Part shown: in pieces, positions 23,801 through 35,938 of the stretch | Position numbering within the stretch: the stretch's first letter is position 1 | Layout of the letters: each line of letters begins with the position of its first letter | Source of the DNA: Alnus glutinosa | Taxonomy: Eukaryota; Streptophyta; Magnoliopsida; Fagales; Betulaceae | Length of the DNA stretch: 64,000 nucleotides | Reading direction: 5' to 3' | Assembly: GCF_958979055.1 (NCBI RefSeq) | Contig: NC_084898.1 | Location: 22,588,102-22,652,101, forward strand | Translations under genes and position numbers: made by a program | Notes under the pieces: model-generated | What the model was told of the DNA's origin: nothing | Database searches by the model: none | What the model saw: the letters and a program-made list of their open reading frames with translations, nothing else

Positions 23801-26800
23801 TACTCATTCTTACTGCATGTATTATTTTATTTTTCTGAGTATTGATTGTTTTTATTCCCAGGATATTGGGGTATGTACCTTCTTGGTGTCCAGTTGGGTA
23901 ACTATCTATTTTTTGGAAAACATTCATCTGCTATGTTGAGAAGCAATAGATGGGCCAGGATAAGAGTCTGGGTTCTTGCTCTTCTGTTTTGGTATGGTCT
24001 ATATAATGCTAGTAATTTCTAGCGTCCTTATCAACAACACTTTGAAAGTGACTTCTAACTCTTACTCTAAATTCCTGTTTTAGGATAGTAACTCTGCTTC
24101 TTGACAGATACGTTGAAAGAGTTTCCCGTAGAATGGTATAATATCTACTCTCTTTAATTTTCTTATTTATATAAGCGTTAATGTAACAACATGCATTAGT
24201 GTGTGGAAGAAAACTAATGCGAATGCATTGTGCAGTGCAACCTGACTTATGTTTCTATGGTATTGACTTTAAACCTACAGGTAATCACACTCCCCTTTGA
24301 TTTGTAAATATAGAGTTTGATGACATTTTCACTCTCCTTCTAGTGTTGAAGTCATCACATATTGTGGCTGTCTGTTAACACAGCATAAAATCAATTATTT
24401 TAGGACATATATTAATGCAGTGAACAGATATTAAATGGATAATGTGTCTGTTTTGATTCATTGAATTTTCTTTTCTTGAAATAATAGCGATGGTTCTTTA
24501 ATTCCCTCTAATGAATAAATTATATGTCCCATTCTAAAGTTCTTCATGGTAATGTCAGCCTACTAGTGTTAAATTTTAATTAAACTGTTTTCTTGTCTGT
24601 TTAGTTACAAGTTGGAGAATGGATAGGGAAGTTGGAAGGTATCTGGCTGCGATATTGGTAATTCATAGATGTGAGGAATAACCGTCAAAACTAAATACTT
24701 CCAAGTGAAGAGAGGTACTTGCGGTGACCAAAAAATTGTTAAGGGATGCACTGATTTTAGTCCAATAGTGTTTGTAGGTAAGTTTCAACATGTAAATCCA
24801 GTAGGTGAGAGGGTTGCTAATTTCGTATGAAAATATGTCCAAGGTTTGGAGGACTTTTGATTTTCAGTGGAGCTTACATTCGACAGTTGTGGGCTAAAGT
24901 TTGAACAATTATGATGTTACGATGATGGAGGAAAGGTTCATGCGTTGTTTGTTGATTAGGTTTGACCAAGCTTGAGGCCTCGAGGGAAAAAAAGGATTTA
25001 GTTTTCAGAATCCTAGTTGCATATGCTTTTAGTTTGAAGGGTTAATTGGTAGCTAAAGGTTGAGTCTTAAAGTTTATAAAAGGATGAGGGGTTTGGTTTA
25101 GGGTTTAAAAAAGGCTTGAAGGGGCTATATTGGTTCTCTTAAGTTGCACAAAGAGTAGTGTGTGTAGCGAGAGAGATCAGCCATGCCTTCCATATAATTC
25201 AATGAAATGTATATCTACTAAAACACTCATTCTTTTTAATGAGTCTAATCTTCATATGAGTAGAGTGTAATGTATATTCATGCTTATGCTCTATTTGTTT
25301 TGGTACAAAATATTCTCTCAACGGGTTTAATAGGAAATATTTTGCGTGAGAATTTTTCTTTTGAAGTTTTCTTTAACGAGTTAGAAGTAAATAAAGATGA
25401 AAAGGAGGTAAAAGTAGTTAAAGAAATTCTTGACCACAAGAAAAATCTTGAAGTAAGCAAAAGCTAGGAAGTTGATGAATTGTCTTCGAAGCCTGAAGTA
25501 CAACCCTCAAATGATGATAGTTTTGTGAAGGTAAGTTCTTTATCATATGGTCAAGACACTGTTCAAATTGTGATACATCTTAAGTTTTTTGATGAAATTC
25601 CCCAAAGACCAATTTTGATGAAGTTTCATTTATTTCCTCTAAAAGATGAGTGCTTCAATATATCTTCCTGTGATAAAAAAAATTATATATATATGATCAT
25701 TTTTGGGAGGAATTTAAGGAGAGATATTTGATTCAACGAGTTTTTAGAAATAGGAGGGTTGGATTTAGCCAATATTTGTAAGACAATTATATGATACATG
25801 ATGATTGTAGCATGTTGTCCACTGTATATTGTTCATGTCGCCAATAGAAGAAGAGTTCGCTGGCTCAAGTTGGTAAAGTACAAGTTCTTACTGTTATCTT
25901 AAGGCTACATGTCTATTTCTTAATTTTGTAAGACGGAGAAGAAAAAGAGGATGGAAAGTGTTATTTTTTATTCAAATAGTGTGGAAGATTTAAGCCCACT
26001 TGAGGGCGAGTTTTCTTTTCAAGTGGAGGGGACTGATGTAGGACATATTACCCACAATTAATCAGAATTTCTCCTTAAATAGGAACCCTGAGAGATTCCC
26101 AAGTAATAAGACTAGCATACAAGTAAGAATAGTTTGTAGAGAAACTCCATATAAAGAAGGAAAATAGAAGATGAAAAGCGTCACCTTGCCAAATAGCACT
26201 GAAAGGATGGAAAGGTTCAAAAGGTTTGCCATAAATTAGAGTACACATGGATGAGGAGGCTAGGCAGCACACTTTAATCCGACTCTCAGAAAATTAAAGT
26301 GCAAAAGAGTGTTCTTGACAAAGCTCCATTCAAGCCTATTGGCCTTCTCAAGGTCAATCTTGACTACCATATAACCAGCTGTTCCTCGTATGTAAAATTT
26401 CTTGCACAGGATGAAGTTATATCCAAAGCTTTTTAAGTTGGGGTACAGCTGCTTTGAAGGGAATGAATAAGGGCATCTAGGTGTGCTCTAAGACAGTCTA
26501 CCAGAAATTTGGTGACCACTTTGTATACAAGATTGTAGAGCCCTATGGCCAGATTGCCCTACTGTCTTAGGTTTCTCACAATTTGGGATGAGACAAATAT
26601 GTATTCATCTGGGAGGGGATGGTGCAGGTAGAGTATATAATATTCTTAATCAGGTAGCCAAGCAAGTTGCCTGCCAAATCCCAACAGTTTTTGAAGCTTG
26701 GTTGGAAGCCATCTGGTTTGGGAGCCTTATATAAGATTTTAGAGACCGTCTCATCTTATCTCCTGATCTGAAGGATTTGAGTCCAAGATGGATTGAACCT

Positions 26801-27856
26801 CAGCAATAGGAACAAGGGATAAATTAGTCAGGCCTCGGGGAGAGAGTTGAGACTGGGAGTGACTGGTTTGGAACAAATCCTTATAATGCCAGAGTTCAGA
26901 ACCAAGACTTCTCCTTTCAAGATCTTTGTGTTTAACAATAAGAAACCTCATGTGGTGCACAATTCTTGCAGGTGGGTTCATGCATCTTGCATAGTCCAAT
27001 ACTGAGGATCATGGTTTTCTTGTCAATATATCAATCGAAAGGATTCACAAATCAGAAAATTCTTCATTTTCCTTCACTAGAACTGTGCATGTTCACATAA
27101 CCAACAACCCCCCCGCGCCACCCCCCCCCCCCCCCCCCCCCCCCCCCCAAAAAAAAAGGTGTTCATGTTAAGGTAAACCACACGTGTTCAAATATATTGA
27201 ATATATTGTTTAGTTCATGATTGTTTTCACAAAGTATTGAATTAAAGATGCTCTTTTTAGACCTTAAATTTTTAACCTGGAAAAGTTGTTATAGAGATTG
27301 CCTCTAACTTAGCTTTATATGTTATCAAAGAATTTTGAGAATTTTGTTGGACTTTCTGGTGGCTGTAATTGATTACTATTTTTCGAGTGTTATAATCTTG
27401 ATATGGAAAGTAGATGTCTATTGTACATTATTTTGTTCTATCACTGATAATGTAACCTTTACGTATTGTAGTTTTCAATTTTAAGTATGTAATTGTTCCC
27501 AATCAAAATATCTCCTCTTTGTCAGGTTCTGTCAGTACTAATGCTTTCTGATTACATTCCCGGAAGTATAACTTCAATACTGGAAGAAGCATTTAACCGG
27601 AACTTACTGGGTGCATTTCTTCTGGTAAACAAGATACCCTATATAAACGTTTTTTCCCTCTAAAGCTCAAGTAACAATCTATTTCTATCGTTTTCATTTG
27701 CAGGCAAATCTGCTCACAGGGCTGGTAAACTTGTCTATGGATACCCTGTCTGCATCATCAGTCTCGGCCCTTTCTATCCTGCTTGCCTATGCTTCTATTT
27801 TATCAACTGTTGTTGGAATTGCAGATTTTTGTGGCTTTAGGCTAAAATTCTGGTAG
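18444..27856 (+). CDS. PIGW: GPI inositol acyltransferase, PIG-W/GWT1 homologue
   Basis: Multi-pass ER membrane enzyme that adds a fatty acyl chain to the inositol of glucosaminyl-phosphatidylinositol during GPI-anchor synthesis. Sixteen exons: 18444-18493, 18591-18654, 18727-18772, 18958-19076, 19269-19342, 19529-19607, 19721-19810, 21670-21743, 22235-22322, 23042-23168, 23254-23358, 23862-23991, 24084-24135, 24236-24280, 27526-27624 and 27704-27856. All have GT-AG borders and consistent phase, giving 464 aa, close to the plant homologue (about 460). Family blocks include [17 protein letters not shown] and [15 protein letters not shown] at the start, [12 protein letters not shown] (160-171), MDLGVGSF (175-182), [12 protein letters not shown] (232-243), [14 protein letters not shown] and the hydrophobic C-terminal end KFW. 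Several hydrophobic segments are visible. Introns 7 and 14 carry transposons; intron 1 carries a CT repeat. Exons look intact. Confidence 0.95.
18497..18539 (+). repeat. (CT)n microsatellite in PIGW intron 1
   Basis: About 21 CT repeats begin four bases after the exon 1 donor (GTTACTCTCT...). The tract occupies nearly half of the 97 bp intron and could affect splicing if its length varies. Confidence 0.95.
20705..20938. mobile_element. MITE in PIGW intron 7
   Basis: 'agggtgcttttggcattgcgattt' at the left matches in reverse 'aaatcgcaaacccaaaaagcccct' at the right. A run of about 46 T (20827-20873) interrupts the middle. It resembles the element at 56084-56296 ('tttgggattgcg' / 'gcaatcacaaa'). 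Confidence 0.7.
24690..26060 (+). mobile_element. Degenerate LTR-retroelement remnant in PIGW intron 14
   Basis: A TATA-like box (tttataaaagg at 25073) and LTR-like U3/R sequence (24690-25260) are followed by broken open frames at 25270-25731. A purine-rich tract with 'tcaagtggaggggactgatg' (26019-26038) looks like a polypurine tract next to a 3' LTR start (TGATGTAGGAC). No domain can be named with confidence; a Ty3/gypsy origin is likely from the tract but is inference. Confidence 0.4.
26075..27000 (-). mobile_element. L1-type LINE reverse-transcriptase remnant in PIGW intron 14
   Basis: Reading the minus strand from 27000 to 26075 gives, in order and with frameshifts, pieces typical of plant L1 ORF2. 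They are [40 protein letters not shown] (for KxPGPDGF), [17 protein letters not shown] (for KIDLEKAYDRLEW) and [14 protein letters not shown] (for IRQGDPLSPYLF). The catalytic YADD region is not present. It is dead and opposite to the host gene. A run of about 29 C lies just beyond at 27120-27148. Confidence 0.8.
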
Positions 27857-29555
27857 AGTAACTATGGTCGGTAGCTTTTTGTCTTTTTTGGTGAAAGCTA
27901 GCATTGAAATAATCAAAATTCTCCATGCAAATCCATGTGCCTGGCATGATTGTTGAAACTGATCCCTGAGAGTTGAGTCACCTGGCTTACCATTTCCAAG
28001 ATGATACATTATATAAAGCCCTAGGACTGCAGAGACTGATGATGGAACTCATGGTCCCAATGGCACACATGACACAAGATATCAGGAACACCCCATTATC
28101 TTGCACATGAAGTTACTTGTTATTTTCACATTTCCTTTGTAGAATCAGTCGTATTATTTATAGATCAATGATCATATATGCCCATTTATACAAAGCAGAA
28201 CAAAAACGATCTACAATTCACACTTCGGTGTCTCTCTTCTTTTGTATAATTTCTGGCGTACATGCGCTCACATGCTCGGTGAAACGGCACAAGGAGATGA
28301 AAAGATTAGTCAATTTTACCAGGGAAAAATTAGGTTGGAGATGCAGTTTTGAGATCTGAACGTCGGCTAATTGCTGATAAAAATGTACTTTTTTCGAGAA
28401 GTGAAGCCGATGGTCACATGGATTACCCTGCATAGTCTGATAGCTTGGAAACATGGTCCAAGGTGGACCACCCTTCATGTCCTCGTCAGCAGATAGGCAT
28501 GCAACAGTCCACAGAGTTTGTAATCTCTCTTTCATAATGTTTGTACTCTCCTCGATATTCATAGCCCTGGGACTATTACACATAATGTTGAAAAAAAAGA
28601 TGAGCCCTATAAACGAAATGATAGGCCTAATGCGTGATGAGAAAAGTAAGCTAAGCTATAGCATCTGAACGTGTATAATTGTGACATCTTTTTTGTTTTT
28701 CTTTTTTCTTTTTTCTATCTACTAATAATAATGCAGACGTGGGGATTGTAGCTTATGCTAAATAAATAGCTTTTCCTTTTTGTATTGAGGTTGCCACCTA
28801 ATTGTCCTTTTGCTAATAATTTTCTACTCTAAGACCATCTCCAGCATTTGCTTTAAACCCCACCTCTAAAGATTAGCTAACAAAAGGTGAAAGAGCGCTT
28901 TAGTTGGGTACTCAAGTGAAGAGTTTCTTTGTTACTGATCTCTTCATGTCTTTTACGTAGTCGATAGGGAGTATTATTGACTTGACAAGATCTGAAGCTT
29001 TCATTGTTCTTACTTTTTTATTCCTCTCATTTTCATTTTGTTTCCAAGGAACTTGAATTATATTGGACTGTTTTCACTATTGGGTAACGTTAAAATTTCT
29101 TGCTGTTGCTCTATTTTTATTGGTTGGTTATTTTGTTTTTTATAGAGAAAAAAAAAATTGTAAAAAATTTATAAAATAGAATAAAAAATATACTTTTCTT
29201 TACAGAAAATTATACTTATTGAATGTATATCATTGCAATTATTAGCAATCGCAATTATGTGCTAAATAATATTGGTGTTAGAGATTCCCATAGCTTTACG
29301 GTACCGATTATGCTAGAAAAGGACTGTACTCGTCTAAGAAGTCAAGGTGGTAATCAAGCTTCCTTGTGCATGACGCATGAAGACTAAAAAAAGCCAGTCC
29401 ATTGCCTATAATTAGCTTAGTTAATAGGACTCGTTTGCAAATGCATTTTAAGATTCTTTTTTTCTAAAAAAAAAAAAAAAAAAATTCTTGTTTGTTTTAG
29501 TGAAAAGGTAAAAATATTAACAACAAATAAATACATAAAACACTCAAAACATTTA
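27857..29555. other. PIGW 3' UTR and intergenic DNA
   Basis: The first few hundred bases should be 3' UTR. A minus-strand open frame of 121 codons (28583-28218) starts at an ATG but matches no family I know. Near 28830, 'aagaccatctccagcatttgc' is one end of a MITE type seen whole at 51558-51931. No supported gene. Confidence 0.45.
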
Positions 29556-29559
29556 GGAA

Positions 29560-29890
29560 AAAATACATTTAAGTCTCCTGAATTAACAACCAATTGCAAA
29601 ATAGCCTTATTAACTGGCATGTGTAATGGATACACCAAACTACTATTTTGTGACAAGCAGGCCATTCCATTAGGGTTGACCATTAGAATGGATGAAAAAA
29701 CTAAATTTGACCAAAATCTTTTTGAAAATACCCTTACTTTGACCATTGAAAATTTTAGTCAAATTTAGTTTTTCTATCCCTTCTAACGGTTAACCCTAAT
29801 GGAGTAGTTTATTTGCCACAAAATGGTAGTTTGATGTATCTAAGTATCACACCTATCATACAGTTCATGAGACCATTTTGAAAACTCATA
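29560..29890. repeat. Foldback element, about 330 bp
   Basis: The left arm, with 'caccaaactactattttgtg' and 'ccattagggttgaccattag', pairs with a right arm carrying 'ctaacggttaaccctaatgg' and 'cacaaaatggtagtttgatg'. The arms (about 150 bp each) meet near 29735. No coding capacity; MITE-like. Confidence 0.7.
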
Positions 29891-30819
29891 TTTTTTCTCA
29901 AAAACATTTAAAATTAATTTCACCTTTATATTTATATCACAATTTAAAAGCAAAATGCACATTCTAAAAAAAGCATTAGCAAATTAAAGAAGATTAGCAT
30001 ATTTCTCCATGCTTCCATCTTTTAGATACACAACTCATTATACTTGACAATGACTTTTCCTTTATTTTTTAATTTTTTTTTTACATGTCCACACAAGAAG
30101 AAGAATGAGAATTCAAATTAATGAACTTCACTTTATCTTGAGGACTACAATGACTTTTCTAAGCTGCCCGCTTTTGACGATGATCATGGCCAAGTAAGTG
30201 CTAAAAAAATCGCTAACTTTTATGGTAATTAATACGCCACTTAAACCAATTAAAGGATTAATTGTAGGCAAAATTATTGGGTAGACTGGCTCCCACAGTT
30301 TCTTGTATCATCCACCGTCCATCGATCAATCAATCCCACGTCGATTCTATGGAAAGCCCTTGATTACGTACGTAGTACAAAATCACCATTTCCCCAACAT
30401 CAAAATCCAGATAAACCAACCGTACGTGATACATGTAGAGCGTAACAGTGCGCTGTGAAGCACAAGCACGTACCACTTTCTCCTGTCTAAATTTATGTAT
30501 TTAATTATTTTGACGAATCTACGGTGATTTCCTGCAAACCCCGACACAGATTTGAATGTGAGCCGTAGCTTTTGCACAGCTTGTTCTGTTGTTTGTATGC
30601 ATAATTCTATATTGATTTTGGGTCCCCCAACATCATCCTCTCCCTTTCAGAAACGGTGCCAGTCTTCATCGATGAAATCGGGAAGGAAACCCGAAAAAAG
30701 GAGAGAGAGGAACCCTCTTTCTTCTTTCTTCACTTTTTGAAGCAGAAAAGCACAAACTTCTTTCTGCCCTCTCACGTGCACTATATCCTTCACTCCCCAT
30801 GATATACCCCCCCTACAAT
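29891..30819. other. Intergenic DNA, no gene seen
   Basis: AT-rich at first, then more balanced (30160-30760). An open frame at 30552-30740 is short and has no recognisable domain. It may belong to the upstream region of the bHLH gene or be non-coding. Confidence 0.4.
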
Positions 30820-31400
30820 ATATTAGGGGATTTAATTTATTGTAATTTCTTGTAATCAGACTTAATTATTGTTTTGATTACTATATTTATCTACCCAATA
30901 CTCTTATAAATAGGGAGAAATTAATTATTCATTTTCTCTCCCGGTCCTTCTCCCATCCCCCACTTTTAAAAATCACCATTAAATCTGTGGGATCCATGTG
31001 AGCCCCTCCCCACATATCTAATAATGATTTTTAAAAATAAAAAAGATGAAGGAAGAACAAGAGGAGGATGTATATTCACATTTCATAAATAGACTCTTAC
31101 GTATTGTAAAAATAACAAAAAATAAGAATAAAATGTAGTCTTTTAAGCTTTATCATATAGAGGGACATAATTAACAAAAGCATAAAATAAAATTTTGAGG
31201 GGACATTTGTTAATATTAGAGGGAATATTACATAAAAAGCATAAAATTTAGGGGTAATTTTAAAATTCCCAAAGCCTTACCTAGTTCCACTTTTGAACGC
31301 AAGTCATAGACTAAACAACGTAAAATGTTCGTGTCTATTTTATTATTCTGCTATTTTTTCTTAATTTTCATTAATTTTCATGGTCTTATGATTTCTTTTC
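30820..31400 (+). mobile_element. Broken Copia-type LTR with inserted MITE
   Basis: 30820-30930 has LTR-like U3 ending in a TATA box ('cttataaataggg', 30904). 31290-31390 ('gaacgcaagtcatagactaaacaacg') closely resembles the R/U5 part of the LTR at 42455-42760 ('gaatgtaagtcatagaccgaatcac'). Between them, about 30963-31045 is a small foldback ('tttttaaaaatca' ... 'tgatttttaaaaa'). The element lies just upstream of the bHLH gene and may contribute promoter sequence. Confidence 0.5.
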
Positions 31401-31427
31401 AATACCGTCCTTAATTACATTTTAAAC

Positions 31428-31438
31428 CCCCCCCCCCC

Positions 31439-31481
<43 letters not shown>

Positions 31482-31510
31482 TCCCTCTCTCTCCCTCTCC
31501 CTCTCTCCCC
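31428..31510 (+). repeat. C-run and CT-rich tract in bHLH leader
   Basis: About 13 C are followed by nearly pure CT repeats, then CCCTCT variants, ending about 105 bases before the start codon. CT/GA tracts in plant leaders can bind BPC-type factors; that role is inference. Confidence 0.85.
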
Positions 31511-31614
31511 TAAAAAGTTCAAGTGCTATAAAATGATTGTTGTGTTTGAATATTGGGAATAACTAGCTATTTCAAGGGGAAGAGGGAGGAAATTAGGTAA
31601 ACAGTTCGATAAAA

Positions 31615-34600
31615 ATGGCTTTAGAAGCTCTTTCTTCCAACGAGCTTTTCAACTTCATAATCTACGACACGATCTCTGCAACCCCATATAGCAGCCACGA
31701 CTCTTCAGAGAACACTACTTTCTTACTAGAGAATGCAATGAAACCTCAAAATCAAGGTGGTGTTTTGGACAAGTCTGCACTGGTGAGTACCCCAAAACGC
31801 AGCTCCGGCAGGTCAGAGGTTGTCGACCGGAGGCAGAATTTGGCGGTTCAAGCTGGGAGGAAGAAGAGGAGAAGAAAGCCAAGGGTATGCAAGAACAAGG
31901 AAGAAGCTGAGACGCAAAGGATGACGCATATTGCTGTCGAAAGAAACCGCCGGAAACAGATGAATGAGCACCTCCAAGTCTTGCGCTCCCTCATGCCTGA
32001 ATCCTATGCCCAAAGGGTGTGTATTTTTTCATACTTCTTCCCTTCTCTCTCTGTCTCTCTGTCTCTCTTTTGTGTTGAAGAAAGAAACTGAACTAGCTTC
32101 CATGGAGAATTAATTCTAACCATAACAGAAAGCTCAGGGATAAAAAAAGAAAAAAAGAAAAAGGAAATCCTATAGAAGAATATGCACTAGTTGACAAATC
32201 GTAGTCTATAATGCTTGGAAGAAAATTTGAGAAATCTGGTAAAGTTCTGAAAAGTTTGACTGAATGAATTTGAGTCAAGAAACTGTTCATTTGGCAAAGT
32301 TCAGCGTAAAGCTGGGTGATGCAGGCAGCAGTCACGTAAAAGTTAAGCTGAAAATGGTCATATATATTCTTCATCATGTTTATTCCACCACTGCATTTTA
32401 TATATTCTAGCTCTAGATTTTTCCTTCTTTGTTTGTCACGTGAAAAAGGAACATATATATATACCAAGAGATTGAGGTAATTAATTTGTTTCGATCTCTA
32501 TTTTATACATCATCATTCTTAATTACCACAGCATGCATATTCTATTCATAATTACCTTGTAAATTTGTTAATACGACTACTAACAGAGACCTCTAATGTT
32601 GTCGGGGAGTGTCTGAGAATGAGGAAGTGCTTACCGGATAAATGAGTTGGTGTTTTGGTTTGGAGGTTTCTTTGAAATGATTTGATTTTGTGAGTTTGAG
32701 GTGAAATGTAAGTAGTAGGGATGGAGTTCCTTTGTTGTTATTGAGTTGAGAACCAGTTAATTGTGGAGTGTTCTTTCGTTTGTTGGTTTTAATGAAATTA
32801 AGCTTATTCATTCATTTTCTTAATGCTTTTACAATTTGTATTTGTGTAGGGTGACCAGGCCTCCATAGTAGGTGGAGCAATAGAATTTGTGAAGGAGCTT
32901 GAGCACCTCCTGCAGTCCCTTGAAGCTCAGAAACTCCAACTACTAGAGCCAGCTGAGGAGACGACCACAAGCTCCAAGTTGATGATGGCACCACCATTTG
33001 CACAGTTTTTTGTGTATCCACAGTACACCTGGTCTCAGATCCCCAACAAGTATACATCAAAGACTAAGGCTGCCATAGCGGATATCGAGGTTACTTTGAT
33101 TGAAACCCATGCAAACCTTCGCATTCTGTCGCGACGAAGCCCTAGACATCTCTCAAAGATTGTTGTCGGTTTTCAGGCACTCCATCTCTCCATCCTTCAC
33201 CTCAATGTGACCACCATGGACCCGTTGGTTCTCTACTCCATCAGTGCCAAGGTACGTCGTATAATAATAATAATTTCTTTCTGAGTCAATGTGGTTTACT
33301 TTTGCCACATACAGTGGCGCCCGGCCGAGAGAGCGGGGCCAATTTGCCTCTCGTGAACATTGGAACTTGTCTATCCTTAAGGACTGACCCAGTGTTTTTA
33401 GGCCCCGTCGCCCCGTGACCAAGGTAATTAACTTGATATATGGATGGTAATTACCCCGTGCTATTTGTTGGATTCTTGTATAACTGTCATACAACTGAAT
33501 AATATGGTAATAAAAGGTAATATTTTGATCAATACTTGTAAAAACAGAAAAAATTAGTTTTGATCGATCCGTGATAGTTGATTTTTACGGTTGTACTTGA
33601 GTATACTAATTAAATAGAATTAGGAGGTATCGAAAACTTTTGAACTTAGAAGGAAAATGCTTGGAATACTATATCTTCGTTGGATAAAACTTTTTAAAGG
33701 GTTTTTTGTATTACGATGAAACATAAAAATGATAATTTTGAGTGTTTTATTAATTGAGTTGTTTGTTAATGCATTTGAGTACGTAATTTGTCTTAAAATT
33801 TTGACATGTTAGCAATTACGTGACATTGTCATATCAGTTGTAATCAAATATAATTGTTTGATGGACGTGGCCTTTATTTGAGGTCTAGAGTTTGCCCTAT
33901 CATCCGCATGTTATAGATTGTCATATCAGTGTGTAAAAGACTTATAATAACAGTTGTAGTATTCTTTATCCTCAATTCCGGAATTACCCCTAGCTTTGGG
34001 GGCATTACTAGTTCCTCCAAATTTTTTAAAAATTTCTCTAAATTCAATGTCTTTTTACTAGTTGGTCGAACCCTCCAAAACTAATTTTTTACCCTAAAAA
34101 TTCTTTTTTTTTTTTTTTTTTTTTTTAAGTTCAGTCTCCCATCATCTAAAATCCTGATTCTGCCATTGCTAGCTAACAGTATTCTTGAACCTGCTTCTCT
34201 GTTCTAAATAAATTGTGTACATGTTTCCATCTCCCTAAACTGAGAAGGCATTGGTTTGTCTTTTGTGCATGCATATATTTCATAAGAAATGGAATTACGT
34301 CAGAGATCGATCGATAGTTGAGTTTAGAAAATAAGACGCATAGTAAATTCTTTTTTTTTTTAACTCTATGATCAGCATATATAAATAATTCTTCACCCCC
34401 TTTTAATGATGGTCTTTATTTATATATATATATATATATACATATACTGAGTGTCAGAGAAGGGGACCATTGGCAGATCGAGAGAGATATATCGATCGTC
34501 TTTTCTAACATTTGTAGTGTTAGCCATGTTTGGAAGGAACAGGATCTGCTCAAAATTATTCAAAAATCAACGAGTTTTCGGCTAAAATTTGAATATTATA

Positions 34601-34706
34601 AATGCAGGTTGAAGAAGGGTGCCAACTCACATCAGTAGATGACATAGCAGCAGCAGCTCACCACATGCTTAGAATAATTGATGATGAAGCAGCTGCCTTA
34701 TGTTGA
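31615..34706 (+). CDS. BHLH71: bHLH transcription factor, bHLH71-like
   Basis: Three exons, 31615-32016, 32850-33251 and 34608-34706, give 300 aa. The N-terminus [15 protein letters not shown] matches the bHLH71/94/96 group (subfamily Ia), best to bHLH71 from memory. A nuclear-localisation-like cluster [10 protein letters not shown] lies at 81-90. The basic region [17 protein letters not shown] has H105, E109 and R113, the triad for E-box binding. Helix 1, the loop and helix 2 follow across the exon 1/2 border (…SYAQR then [11 protein letters not shown]). An ACT-like C-terminal domain ([18 protein letters not shown] … [20 protein letters not shown]) should mediate dimerisation. In Arabidopsis bHLH71 interacts with FAMA, a stomatal guard-cell regulator. 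The exon borders sit where they do in that group. Exon 1 could read on to a stop at 32089-32091, giving a truncated isoform. Confidence 0.94.
33252..34607 (+). other. bHLH71 intron 2 with repeat scraps
   Basis: The 1.36 kb intron holds GC-richer DNA at 33311-33425 of unknown origin. Around 33985-34175 is a decayed piece ('cccctagctttggggg' ... 'gattctgccattgc') resembling hAT-like foldbacks elsewhere here. A T run (34108-34128) and TA repeats (34425-34441) are also present. Confidence 0.5.
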
Positions 34707-35883
34707 TGGGAGAAAATATCCCATCTTCCCCCATATACCCTTGGAGTTAAGGTGGGATCACAGAAATGCCATCCTCTTTTTGCTTGTCCTTGTCTGATCA
34801 GTCATCAGTGTATGTAGCTAATTAAAGTCTTGTCATATATATATAGGCCGTGTGTTTTTTCTTTTCTTTTTTAATTCCCTCAGTTAGAGCTTTTGTATGT
34901 AGCATGGTTTTCACCAAAAATCACCTAGGAAAATAAAAAAGAAAAAAAAGAAAAAAAGAAAAGAAAATCAGAACTAGGGTTTAATCGGCTTCTTGGGGCC
35001 CAGCCCATATGCTGACAAGGACTTGGTTTGTATCATTGGAAGAGTTCTAATTTGATTCAAGGTGGTTAATTGTTTTCCATTTCCATTTGCTTTGCTTAAT
35101 TATATCAAACCAAAGAAATTGGCTTCCTTTATATATTAAAGTGTTTGTTTTGTTTTTTTGGTCTTTTATTTTTTATTTTCAAAACAAAAATGTTAATGTA
35201 TGATCTAAAACAAAAAGGATAGAAAATTGGGTTGAAGGAAAATTCCTCAAATTTTTAGTATCTAAAAGTGTCATGTAATTTTTAGCATGTGAGAAACACA
35301 TGTTTTTCTAATAAAATGTATTTCTCATATGCTTTTTAAATAACATTAATAAAAATAAAAATGTATATGTTTTTCACGTGTTCAAAGAACACATGGTACT
35401 TTTAAGACCGAGTACGTTGGAAGAATTCCTACCATCCGGCCAATTTATAAAAAATTTGTATCAAAACGTACACATACACAAAAACGTACATAATTCTTAA
35501 AAATACATAAAGAATTTTCATCTAACCCTCAAAGCACGTACGAACTTATTGTTTAATGGTGATCGATTAAATCAGTGAACTTTCATGGATGCTCAGTTAC
35601 GTGGCCACTCTAGGACTCTGTGGCTCTGCCTATATATGCAGTGCCTTTAATTATCTTTTCGTTTATTAATTAACTGACTCAATCTTCACTCGATCTTGAA
35701 GGTGAGTTGTAAAAAAGCCTGGAAAAGGATCAAAATTGAGTGCATTGAGAGGAAAAAGTACGGGAACTCTCTCTCAGCTCTGTGAAAAAAAATACTGTAA
35801 AAACCTTCCTCCGCACCGCACGCACCTTTTTTTACCTCCCTTTGATCCCATTTTCTCTTTTTTCCTATTAATTTCAACAGGAT

Positions 35884-35938
<55 letters not shown>

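Noticed and set aside
28218..28583. 121-codon minus-strand open frame downstream of PIGW
   Set aside because: It starts at an ATG and is not low-complexity, but I recognise no family, promoter or splice context. Transcript evidence would be needed.
32093..32467. 124-codon minus-strand open frame in bHLH71 intron 1
   Set aside because: Lies wholly in an intron and has no domain.
33153..33494. 113-codon minus-strand open frame over bHLH71 exon 2
   Set aside because: Antisense shadow of a real exon.
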